Positions 1-6,526 of a stretch of 12,510 nt of DNA are shown here, piece by piece; position 1 is the first letter of the stretch; each line of letters starts with the position of its first letter. Source of the stretch: Acidobacteria bacterium AH-259-G07 (lineage in GTDB: Bacteria > Acidobacteriota > UBA6911 > RPQK01 > JADFOI01). The position numbers were made by a program, and so were the translations under genes. The notes beneath the pieces are model-generated. The model did not search any database. It saw only the letters and a list, made by a program, of their open reading frames with translations, and was not told the DNA's origin. The DNA lies in the NCBI GenBank assembly GCA_027717925.1, contig JALLON010000048.1, forward strand, positions 1 through 12,510, written 5' to 3'.

Positions 1-360
1 AATGAGCTTTGGAGAAGGTGAGGTGGAAAGGGCAATACGACATGTCAGGCTCCTTTCTATAAGTCATACAGTCTTTGAGCAAGGATAGCCCGACAAACTG
101 AAAAGATCAAGGTTTTACTTGCACCTCCTGTCTTTCGTGTGGCGGTCTGAACTTATGATATCTAGATATAACAACTACATGTTAAATTGCCAATTCTGCG
201 AGCAGAAATTGTGAGACGCTGAACTAGTTGATTCGTGCCAAGTGAGCCATCTGCCAACTCTGCAGGTGTTATTACCGATCCTCACTCCTGGACCCTGAGG
301 AATGCGGGCGAAGCGCGTCGGCTTTTGTTTCTAGCGACGTATGAGGGAAGAGGGAAAATA

Positions 361-412
361 CGGCTCCCGGCCACACATTGGGGAAGTACGAGGAATATCC
401 TCACGGGAGCCG
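361..412. repeat. Nested inverted repeat (9-bp outer stem, 5-bp inner hairpin)
   Basis: CGGCTCCCG (361-369) is the exact reverse complement of CGGGAGCCG (404-412). Between the arms, GAGGA-ATA-TCCTC (390-402) forms a second small stem. No T-run follows, so it does not look like an intrinsic terminator. It overlaps the end of the unassigned open frame 235-417. A folded repeat or mobile-element end is possible, but no partner copy is visible in the window. Confidence 0.5.
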
Positions 413-524
413 CATGAACTTAAATACGCACAAAAGATGAAGTGTTTCACATCGATGCACTCTTTTAATGCAAAACGCTGAAAGACCTTCTTGACCCTGC
501 GCACCTGCAGACTGTTCACACTAT

Positions 525-550
525 TTCCACACTTCTTGTGGAATTTCTCT
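525..550 (+). terminator. Small hairpin followed by T-rich tail, possible weak terminator
   Basis: TTCCACA (525-531) pairs perfectly with TGTGGAA (537-543) across a 5-base loop, and TTTCTCT follows on the plus strand. The stem is short and AT-containing and no plus-strand gene is recognised upstream, so any terminator function is doubtful. It sits just beyond the 3' end of the minus-strand tRNA fragment, but on that strand no T-run follows the stem. Confidence 0.2.
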
Positions 551-563
551 CAAGCCGCAGATC

Positions 564-622
564 TGGTGCCGGAGGCGAGACTCGAACTCGCACGAGCGTA
601 AAGCCCACCGCGCCCTGAACGC
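564..622 (-). tRNA. 3' fragment of tRNA-Leu(CAG), lacking its 5' half; possible attachment-site scar
   Basis: Read on the minus strand this is the 3' part of a class II tRNA. It has the anticodon loop TTCAGGG with anticodon CAG (plus 615-617), the 3' anticodon strand CGCGG, and a long variable arm (GGGC pairing with GCTC, one wobble). The T-arm is GCGAG-TTCGAGT-CTCGC with a perfect 5-bp stem, followed by the 3' acceptor strand CTCCGGC, discriminator A and encoded CCA (564-566). Beyond the last three bases of the 5' anticodon strand (GCG) the similarity stops: no D-arm or 5' acceptor strand follows within the next 60 bases. It cannot make a functional tRNA. Fragments of this shape, with the anticodon loop to the 3' end preserved, are what tyrosine-recombinase elements leave at tRNA attachment sites. 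No integrase is visible in the window. Confidence 0.8.
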
Positions 623-928
623 TATTTCAAGGGGATCCCTATGGTCCGTATCTTATCTTTGGTTGGATTCATGGTTAATCCTCCTATCAGTAATTCTCCT
701 TTTCGGTCGTGGGAGTAGTCTGCTCAATCCTAACTCTAGATTGAATGATGCACTACCATACTTGGAGCGGTATGTGGACCGCTACTCTAAGAGATTTTGA
801 CGAATCGATTTACTGGTCGGTGGGCACGAGGCGTTTGACTCTCAAACCAGACGTCCATGAGCTGCGCCCAACCCGAATCATGAAAATGGTGCGCACCGGA
901 ACGCAAACGTCGACACAAGGCCAACGCT
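623..928. other. Non-coding or decayed stretch
   Basis: Nothing recognisable is present. A 75-codon plus-strand frame (745-972) starts with two adjacent ATG codons but has no ribosome binding site and an uncharacteristic composition, and it overlaps the minus-strand fragment at 929-1087. I do not consider it a gene. Confidence 0.4.
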
Positions 929-1087
929 TTATGCCGCAAACTCCAGAAGCTCGGCTAGCAAGTCACCCTTAAACCCGCTACCCTTATGACTTGACCAAAT
1001 ATTTTCGTAATAGTTGAGGACGAGGTGGATTGATGTTGGTTCCTGTTGGGTGGAGGTGCCGTCGTTGAGAAAATAGACTTCGTCAGG
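929..1087 (-). pseudogene. Possible C-terminal remnant of a PD40/TolB-type protein
   Basis: On the minus strand, 52 codons are open between an upstream stop (plus 1088-1090) and a TAA (plus 929-931). The peptide contains FLNDGTSTQQEPTSIHLVLN followed by a short charged tail. From memory, many acidobacterial PD40 propeller proteins and propeller-bearing kinases end with a segment of the type EPT-INVVLNWFEEL, which this resembles. There is no start codon or ribosome binding site and the upstream frame is interrupted. I read it as a fragment of a broken gene. The family assignment is tentative. Confidence 0.3.
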
Positions 1088-1204
1088 CTATATCTGTGAC
1101 TGTCGCCTCATCTGGAGTTACCAAGTCAAAGCCGAGTATTGAGCGAACTCGGTGGCTTCTATCTTTGTTTTCTAGGTTTGCTTACAGACCGTAAGCAGTA
1201 GCGC

Positions 1205-1387
1205 TTGGTTGTTCACCGTCATGTTGACAACAAACTGCCTACAGTCTACGCCGAACGTTCAGAGATTGAGGCCTGGCTTTCAGCAACTGCACCTTTGGCG
1301 AGCCGTGGTAGCATTGACCTGGCGATCCGACCGGATGGAAGGCGCATTGTCTACGTCACCCGCGCAATCGTTTTGCATAGAGAGTAG
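1205..1387 (+). pseudogene. Remnant of an HTH plus PD40-propeller protein
   Basis: The 60-residue frame opens with VHRHVDNKLPTVYAERSEIE and AWL. This resembles the C-terminal half of an HTH-like domain common in Acidobacteriota, typically (L/M)PVHRH-(V/L)H-K--(S/T)VYA--SE-DAW. It continues with IRPDGRRIVYV, a typical PD40 beta-propeller strand. In intact family members many residues separate such elements, and the N-terminal half of the HTH is missing: a TAG at 1199-1201 closes the frame just upstream. The start would be TTG with no Shine-Dalgarno sequence. It is best read as a deletion-scarred pseudogene and not an expressed small protein. It ends 78 bp before the histidine kinase, so the kinase promoter must lie in or just after it; TTGCAT (1373-1378) with TATCCT (1397-1402) is a weak candidate. 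Confidence 0.45.
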
Positions 1388-1465
1388 GCTTCTAGATATC
1401 CTTTCGGTAGAAATCGTCCTCGTTCGAAACCACAATAAGAACCTGTAGCCTGGAAGATAGGCGCC

Positions 1466-2497
1466 ATGAAACCTGGAGTTCGGTCCGCACGCCACTTGCT
1501 TATTTCGTTTCTGGCGGTCACGCTGGTATTGGCGATCACCCTGGGGTGGCTTGGTTGGCGCTTGCTCGAGCAAGATCTTGCCCTTGGAAGTAAGCGCATC
1601 CAGGAACGCCTCGACACTGGTGCTGACCTGATCGCTGCGGCACTGCTGCGTCGCCTCTCTGAAACAGAGGAGCAATTCACTGTCCTTTCCACTTTACCCG
1701 AGTCAGAGATCGCTCGAGCGGTTTCACAGCAGGCAGAGCAACTACCCGAGGATGCTCTGATCGCCATTGTGAGGCCGCAAAGCCTGGACGCTTATCCCAG
1801 CAGTCATCTGCTCTATTACCCTTTGGTTCCAGTGACAGGAGAACCGCCAGAGAGCGTCTTTGCGGCTGTCGAGGCGTTCGAATTTGAGCAGAAGGAGTAC
1901 GCTAGAGCTATCGCGTTGCTTCGCGAATTGGCTCGCTCTGAAGAGGCTGGGATCCGTGCTGGAGCCCTGCTGCGCTTGGCCCGCAACCTTCAAAAGACAA
2001 GCCAGTATGATAGAGCCCTGGCTACCTATAGTGAACTTTCCCAGCTCGGTTCCACTTCAGTCGGGGGACTACCGGCTGAACTCTTGGCCCGCTATGCGCG
2101 CTGTAATCTACTTGACAAGCTGAACCAGGTGTTTGACCTGCAGCAGGAGGCCAAAAGACTTTACTCCGATCTTCGTCGCAGCCCTTGGCGGATCGATCGA
2201 GCCTCCTATCGCTTTTACTCGCAAGAGGTGGCGGGCTGGCTCAACTCTAACGGCGACCTTCCAATCAACGAGCCGATCTCTCAACAAGACGCCCTGGCGT
2301 TGGCGGCAGGAGTCGAGTCCATCTGGCAGGAGTGGCAGAGAATCGGTCGAGGCGAGGGCACTGCGAACGGATATCGGAATCTCTGGATTAATGAGAGCCC
2401 TTTGTTTCTGCTCTGGCGCAGTACCCCGACACGTCTGGTCGCTCTGGTCGCCGGAGAACTTTATCTCAAACCAAACAGCAGTGGTTGGACCCCCTAA
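1466..2497 (+). CDS. Sensor histidine kinase, N-terminal half (membrane and sensor region), separated by a frameshift
   Basis: This 343-residue product has a transmembrane helix at about residues 11-29. A probable extracytoplasmic region follows, including two TPR-like helical pairs (about 136-195, with QKEYARAIALLRELARS and QYDRALATYSELSQ), and then a mixed segment ending in the strand-like TRLVALVAGELYL (about 322-334). It carries no catalytic kinase motif. The catalytic half follows in the -1 frame and overlaps by 13 bp, so the two together have the normal layout TM-sensor-TM-HisKA-HATPase. The last residues before the TAA (KPNSSGWTP) look out of frame. Start: ATG with a weak GGAAG nine bases upstream; in-frame residues before it add nothing sensible. 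The sensed signal is unknown. The partner is the regulator at 3472-4146. The call as half of a kinase rests on position and architecture, because this sensor region has no named family I can assign. Confidence 0.75.
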   Translation: MKPGVRSARHLLISFLAVTLVLAITLGWLGWRLLEQDLALGSKRIQERLDTGADLIAAALLRRLSETEEQFTVLSTLPESEIARAVSQQAEQLPEDALIAIVRPQSLDAYPSSHLLYYPLVPVTGEPPESVFAAVEAFEFEQKEYARAIALLRELARSEEAGIRAGALLRLARNLQKTSQYDRALATYSELSQLGSTSVGGLPAELLARYARCNLLDKLNQVFDLQQEAKRLYSDLRRSPWRIDRASYRFYSQEVAGWLNSNGDLPINEPISQQDALALAAGVESIWQEWQRIGRGEGTANGYRNLWINESPLFLLWRSTPTRLVALVAGELYLKPNSSGWTP

Positions 2498-3468
2498 AAT
2501 CCTTGCTTGAACGCCAGGGTGTAAAACTGGGCCTGGCCGACTCCGCTGGCCATCCTATTCTGACCGAGTTCAAGGGGACAGCAAGCGAGCAGGCCCTGCG
2601 CACGGCCGCTGAAACGCAGCTCCCCTGGACCCTGCATGTTGTTAGCAGGGACCCCTCCGCCGAGTTGGCGCAATTAGCAGCCCGTCGCTACCTGGTATTT
2701 TCGGGGCTGGCAACGGCAGCCATAGTGGTACTCACAGGGATCTATTTCATTGCCCGTGCGGTGAGGCGTGAGCTCCAGGTGGCTCGCCTGCAATCCGATT
2801 TTGTGTCCGCTGTTTCCCATGAGTTCCGCACTCCCCTCACTTCTGTCCGCCAGCTCACTGAACTGCTGGCCAGCGGACGAGTTGCCAACCGAGAGCGCCG
2901 TCAAAAGTATTATCAAGTTCTGATGCGAGAGAGCCAGCGACTGCATCGCTTCGTCGAAGGCCTGCTGGACTTTGGGCGGATGGAAGCGGGGGCCCAAGAG
3001 TACCGCATGGAGGCCCTCGACGCAGCTGCCCTGGTTCGTGATGTCGTGGGAGAATTTCAACAGGAAATCGAAGATCGGGGCTACAGTGTTGGGCTTAGAC
3101 TGCGAGAAGCAACAGCCCTGGTAAGGGGTGACCGGGAGGCGCTTGCTCGCGCTTTGTGGAATCTGCTGGATAACGCGGTCAAGTATTCTCCAAGTTGCCA
3201 GACCGTTTGGGTCGAGGTGCGTCGCGAAGGTGAACAGCTGGCGATTGAGGTACGCGATCGGGGGCTGGGTATTCCGGCGAGCGAGCAGAAAGAGATCTTC
3301 AGAAAATTCGTGCGTGGCACATCTTCCAAAGGCACCAGCACCAAAGGTACGGGTATTGGTCTGGCCATGGTGGATCACATCATTACAGACCACGGCGGCC
3401 AAATCACACTGACGAGCGAGCCTGGGGCCGGCAGCGCCTTTACGATTCGGTTACCGATTAAGGAGTAG
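2485..3468 (+). CDS. Sensor histidine kinase, C-terminal catalytic half (TM, HisKA, HATPase_c)
   Basis: The frame encodes a transmembrane helix (about residues 69-91) and a HisKA dimerisation domain with H-box SHEFRTPLTS (111-120, phospho-acceptor H112). The ATPase domain has the N-box NLLDNAVKYS (226-235, N230), G1 DRGLGIP (258-264), F-box EIFRKFVRG (270-278) and G2 GTGIGLAMV (288-296). All catalytic motifs look intact. The only start is TTG 2485, with no Shine-Dalgarno sequence, and the sense of the frame extends upstream of it (…QQWLDPL…) to about 2473, so this is not an independent gene. It is the continuation of the frame at 1466-2497 after a -1 shift. The kinase would autophosphorylate H112 and pass phosphate to D52 of the regulator encoded 3 bp downstream. 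Translated from TTG alone it would lack the first membrane helix and the sensor. Confidence 0.85.
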   Translation: MDPLKSLLERQGVKLGLADSAGHPILTEFKGTASEQALRTAAETQLPWTLHVVSRDPSAELAQLAARRYLVFSGLATAAIVVLTGIYFIARAVRRELQVARLQSDFVSAVSHEFRTPLTSVRQLTELLASGRVANRERRQKYYQVLMRESQRLHRFVEGLLDFGRMEAGAQEYRMEALDAAALVRDVVGEFQQEIEDRGYSVGLRLREATALVRGDREALARALWNLLDNAVKYSPSCQTVWVEVRREGEQLAIEVRDRGLGIPASEQKEIFRKFVRGTSSKGTSTKGTGIGLAMVDHIITDHGGQITLTSEPGAGSAFTIRLPIKE

Positions 3469-3471
3469 CTT

Positions 3472-4146
3472 ATGGCACGCATACTGGTGGTTGAAGACGA
3501 ACCGAGCATCGCTCTGGGACTTGAGGATGATTTGAAACTGGAAGGCTACCAAGTAGAAGTTGTGAGCGATGGGGAGACAGCCAGCCGGCGAGCCCGGGAA
3601 GGGTCTTTCGACCTGATCATTCTCGACCTGATGCTGCCCCAAAAGGGCGGCTTCGAGGTATGCCGAGAATTGCGGCGCGCTGGTCTCGAGACACCCATTA
3701 TTATGTTGACTGCGAAAACACACGAGGCGGAGAAAGTGTTGGGTTTGGAATTGGGTGCCGACGACTATGTCACGAAGCCTTTCAGTCCATTGGAATTGCG
3801 GGCACGGGTGAAAGCTGTGCTGCGTCGCAGCCAGGGCGAGTTGCCCGAAGTGTATCGCTTCGGAGATTGCGAGATAGATTTTCATCGGTTTGAGGTGCGC
3901 CGGGCTGGAAAGCCGGTCAAGCTGACTTCGCTCGAGTTCAAACTGCTGACCGCCTTGGTTCGCAACCGTGGACGCGTGCTCAACCGCGATCAGCTGTTGG
4001 ACCTCGTTTGGGGCTCTGACACGTTTGTGACCGACCGCGTTGTAGACACCCACATTACGAATCTGCGTAAGAAGATTGAATCCGGACCGGACCAGCCCCG
4101 CTACCTGGTCAGTATTCGTGGTATGGGCTACCGGTTTGACGGCTGA
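3472..4146 (+). CDS. OmpR/PhoB-family response regulator
   Basis: The 224-residue protein has the standard two domains. The receiver domain (about 1-118) has the acidic pair E8/D9 in ILVVEDE, phospho-acceptor D52 in LDLMLP, T80 in MLTAK and K102 in TKPFSP. A winged-helix Trans_reg_C domain follows (about 125-222), with recognition helix around 190-202 (VVDTHITNLRKKI) and the C-terminal hairpin YLVSIRGMGYRF. The length is typical and no key residue is missing. The start is ATG with AGGAG six bases upstream, overlapping the end of the kinase reading frame, so the two genes are surely co-transcribed. Family members bind tandem half-sites at 11-bp spacing. Two such arrays lie in this window, the first starting 8 bp after this gene, so it probably activates the genes at 4258 and 7823. 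Direct autoregulation is not evident: no array was seen before 1466. Confidence 0.95.
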   Translation: MARILVVEDEPSIALGLEDDLKLEGYQVEVVSDGETASRRAREGSFDLIILDLMLPQKGGFEVCRELRRAGLETPIIMLTAKTHEAEKVLGLELGADDYVTKPFSPLELRARVKAVLRRSQGELPEVYRFGDCEIDFHRFEVRRAGKPVKLTSLEFKLLTALVRNRGRVLNRDQLLDLVWGSDTFVTDRVVDTHITNLRKKIESGPDQPRYLVSIRGMGYRFDG

Positions 4147-4153
4147 CGCGAAA

Positions 4154-4230
4154 TGTTAAGAATTCTTGACATAAACTTAGCACGATCCTCACACGTTCTT
4201 CACCGGTTACAAACACACGCGGGGTAATCT
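4154..4230 (+). promoter_or_regulatory. Phased 11-bp half-site array with -10-like box, copy 1
   Basis: Half-sites begin every 11 bp: CTTGACA (4165), CTTAGCA (4176), CCTCACA (4187), CTTCACC (4198) and a degenerate ACAAACA (4209). Immediately upstream, TGTTAAG (4154-4160) is the exact reverse complement of CTTAACA, placed with the same 4-bp gap, so the array begins with an inverted pair. The array ends at 4215, and TAATCT (4225-4230) is a plausible -10 box 9 bp further on. This is the layout of PhoB-class promoters, where the activator replaces the -35 element. The predicted leader before the ATC start of the PD40 gene is only about 20 bases. Copy 2 lies at 7644-7720. Confidence 0.7.
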
Positions 4231-4257
4231 ATTGACTCTTTAAGGGAGGAACAAGCC

Positions 4258-6480
4258 ATCAACAGCAATCGAACAGGTCGGTTTCTGCGAGCATCCTTTC
4301 TCGCAGTTTCCATTGCGGTACTCCCGGCGGCCGCTCAGAAGTACGATCAAGCAGAGGTGCTTCTGGAGGCTGCCCTGCACAAGGAACTGGTTGAGGGGGA
4401 TCTGGAACAGGCGATTCAGCTCTACAAAGACATCATCAGCAAACAGGGTGCTGACCGTGGGGTGGTGGCGAAAGCCTTGCTCAAGATGGGGCGGTGTTAT
4501 GAGAAGCTGGGAAAGCCGGAAGCACACCAGGTTTACGAGCAGGTCCTGGGTGAGTATCCCGACCAGCCGGAGCCGGCTCGGCTAGCGAGTGAAAGGTTGC
4601 AGCGACTGAAAACCAACCAGAGCGCTGGCGCAGAAAAGGTGGCTGCTGCCGGCCCCACCTATCGACCGATCTTGGATAAGGGACTTCGTTTGCGTCCTCA
4701 GTACTGGTTGGGCGCCCCATTTGATTTCTCTCCAAGTGGTGGCGAGTTTGTTTTTCAAGCCTCCGCTAAGGTTGGATCAACGATCCGTTCCAGGCTGGAC
4801 ATCTCTGATGACACGGGCACCTTAATTCGGCCTCTGGTGGCCGATTTTGAAACATGGTTCGGTTTTCGTTTGCCGCGATGGTCGCCGGACGGGCAACAGA
4901 TCGCGTACGTGGCCCAGCAACGAAGGAGCCCGCCAGAGGACGTCGCAGCCATCTTTGTTGTCAGCCCTAAAGGGGGCCAAGCGCGCCAGATCGGCCCTAC
5001 TTTTCCCCTCCAAGGCGACGCAAGTCAGGATCTGTGCTGGACGCCAGACGGACGGCACTTAACGTACCTCTGCCCTAATGGAATTTACACGCTCGCTCTG
5101 GACGGCAGTGACCCTCAGCTCATGCCGCGGATCAATGTCCAGTGGACCATGGTTTTAGGAGGCTATTCCCCGGATGGTCGTTGGTTAGCTTTTCATAGGA
5201 TGCAGGAAGGAATCCCAGGCGAGATAGATCTCTGGATCCTTCCAGCCCAGGGAGGTCGGGCCCTGCGCCTGACCCACGCTCCTGGCATAGATGTCCATCC
5301 GGCCTGGTCCCGAGATGGCCGAGCTCTTTACTTTGTCTCCAGCCGAGGTGGCTACCCGAACCTTTGGAAGCTCCAGCTCGACACGAAAACGGGCCTGCCG
5401 CTCGGGGAAGCGCAGCAGGTCACTTTTTTCAGCGACGCCGAGGTCAAGCATCCAAGGCTGTTTGCTGACGGTCGACAGATGGCCTTTGCCCTGGAAAAAC
5501 GATCCCATGAAATCTGGATCGCCGATGTGGCCCACCCGGAGGCGGCTAAAGCGGTGGCTCGTGGATCTTCTCCGCGCCTCTCGCCCGATGGACGAACCGT
5601 CTACTACATCGGAGAAGGACCGGACCAAAAAGGTATTTTCGCCGTGCCACGGGAGGGAGGCACAGCCAAACGGCTAACGGAAAGCGAGCCGCTATCCCAC
5701 TTCTACCTTTCATTCGATCTTTCACCAGACGGCCGGACTCTTGCCTATTACGCCGATGAAGGCAATGGGGCTTACCTCTATACCTTGTCGGCAAATGGGG
5801 GCACACCTCGGCGGCGTATGACACAAGCTACAAAGGAGAACCTTTCTACCCCCCACTGGTCTCCAGATGGCTCCCAGCTGGCTTATACCCATCAGAACAG
5901 CCTTTTCGTCCTTCCCGCTCAGGGAGGCCAGCCCAGAAAACTTGCTGACTTATATATATGGGCGATCATCAGTTGGTCACCTGATGGGAAGCATATTGGT
6001 GCTCTTGCCTATGCCAGAGCCGAGGAGGAGGTTGCAGTCTTTGTGGTCTCTTCTTCAGGAGGCGAGCCGAAGCGGCTCACCGCCCCCGAAGAGCTCGGCT
6101 ACAAGGAAGGACTCGCCTGGCATCCGGACAGTCAGCGCCTCGCCTATATGCGATATCTGCCGAAGCGTACGGAAACGGGAGCAGACAGCGAGCTACGGCA
6201 GGTCTACCTGGATGGTCGCCCAAGCAGCTTACTGATCAACCAACCCGAGCATTGGGACTACATTGGTACCTGGGCCCCAGACGGCAATCGGTTCTTCTTT
6301 TTGAGTTATCCCGCCAACGGGGAGGGAGGACTCTACATTCATGATTTGGAGAGCAAGACCACGAAACTCTTTGCATCCGGCGGCGGAGCGCTACCGACCT
6401 GGAGCGGCGATGGAGAGACGATCAGCTGGGTGATTCGGAACAGAATTTCCCAGCTCTGGTTGATGGAAAACTTTCGCTAG
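4258..6480 (+). CDS. Secreted TPR-like plus PD40 beta-propeller protein, apparent ATC start
   Basis: From ATC 4258 the product is 740 residues. It begins with a good signal peptide: NSNRTGR, a hydrophobic core FLRASFLAVSIAVL, and PAAA-Q with cleavage after about residue 26. A TPR-like helical region follows (about 28-120, with GDLEQAIQLYKDIISKQ and ALLKMGRCYEKLGKPEAHQV). About 13 PD40 strands of the form W-SPDG--(I/L)-Y come next, such as PRWSPDGQQIAYV, GGYSPDGRWLAF, SPRLSPDGRTVYY and PHWSPDGSQLAYT, enough for one or two propellers. No ATG, GTG or TTG exists in frame between the stop at 4225-4227 and GTG 4357, and starting at 4357 would delete the signal peptide and cut into the helical region. 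GGGAGGA (4244-4250) lies seven bases before the ATC. PD40 propellers usually bind proteins or peptides; no catalytic domain is attached. It is probably periplasmic or outer-surface and controlled by the adjacent operator. Confidence 0.85.
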   Translation: MNSNRTGRFLRASFLAVSIAVLPAAAQKYDQAEVLLEAALHKELVEGDLEQAIQLYKDIISKQGADRGVVAKALLKMGRCYEKLGKPEAHQVYEQVLGEYPDQPEPARLASERLQRLKTNQSAGAEKVAAAGPTYRPILDKGLRLRPQYWLGAPFDFSPSGGEFVFQASAKVGSTIRSRLDISDDTGTLIRPLVADFETWFGFRLPRWSPDGQQIAYVAQQRRSPPEDVAAIFVVSPKGGQARQIGPTFPLQGDASQDLCWTPDGRHLTYLCPNGIYTLALDGSDPQLMPRINVQWTMVLGGYSPDGRWLAFHRMQEGIPGEIDLWILPAQGGRALRLTHAPGIDVHPAWSRDGRALYFVSSRGGYPNLWKLQLDTKTGLPLGEAQQVTFFSDAEVKHPRLFADGRQMAFALEKRSHEIWIADVAHPEAAKAVARGSSPRLSPDGRTVYYIGEGPDQKGIFAVPREGGTAKRLTESEPLSHFYLSFDLSPDGRTLAYYADEGNGAYLYTLSANGGTPRRRMTQATKENLSTPHWSPDGSQLAYTHQNSLFVLPAQGGQPRKLADLYIWAIISWSPDGKHIGALAYARAEEEVAVFVVSSSGGEPKRLTAPEELGYKEGLAWHPDSQRLAYMRYLPKRTETGADSELRQVYLDGRPSSLLINQPEHWDYIGTWAPDGNRFFFLSYPANGEGGLYIHDLESKTTKLFASGGGALPTWSGDGETISWVIRNRISQLWLMENFR

Positions 6481-6526
6481 CTCCGATTCGAAAAGCATTT
6501 CGACTGAACAACTCTGGCAGGGGCAA

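Larger units (their letters stand above)
1..563. other. Gene-poor decayed stretch, left end
   Basis: I see no convincing gene here. A 60-codon open frame at 235-417 (plus strand, GTG start, no Shine-Dalgarno sequence) reads as ordinary protein but I recognise no family, and a stop lies just upstream in frame at 229-231. The rest is broken by stops in all frames. The stretch contains the inverted repeat at 361-412 and a small hairpin at 525-543. It ends at the 3' end of the tRNA fragment, so it may be the interior or flank of an integrated and degraded element. Confidence 0.5.

Noticed and set aside
404..440. GAGCCG-ATG segment resembling the 5' strand of group II intron domain V
   Set aside because: The complementary 3' strand and the usual loop are absent, and no reverse transcriptase or other intron domain is seen.
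745..972. 75-codon plus-strand open frame
   Set aside because: No ribosome binding site, no family recognised, and it overlaps a more protein-like minus-strand fragment.
2674..3402. 242-codon minus-strand open frame opposite the kinase
   Set aside because: It is antisense to HisKA/HATPase motifs, has no recognisable domain and follows from the codon bias of the real gene.
4166..4171. TTGACA as a classical -35 box
   Set aside because: No -10-like sequence lies about 17 bp downstream; the hexamer is better explained as part of the first direct half-site.
4357..4359. GTG 4357 as start of the propeller protein
   Set aside because: It lacks a Shine-Dalgarno sequence and would remove the signal peptide and part of the helical region encoded in the same frame from 4258.
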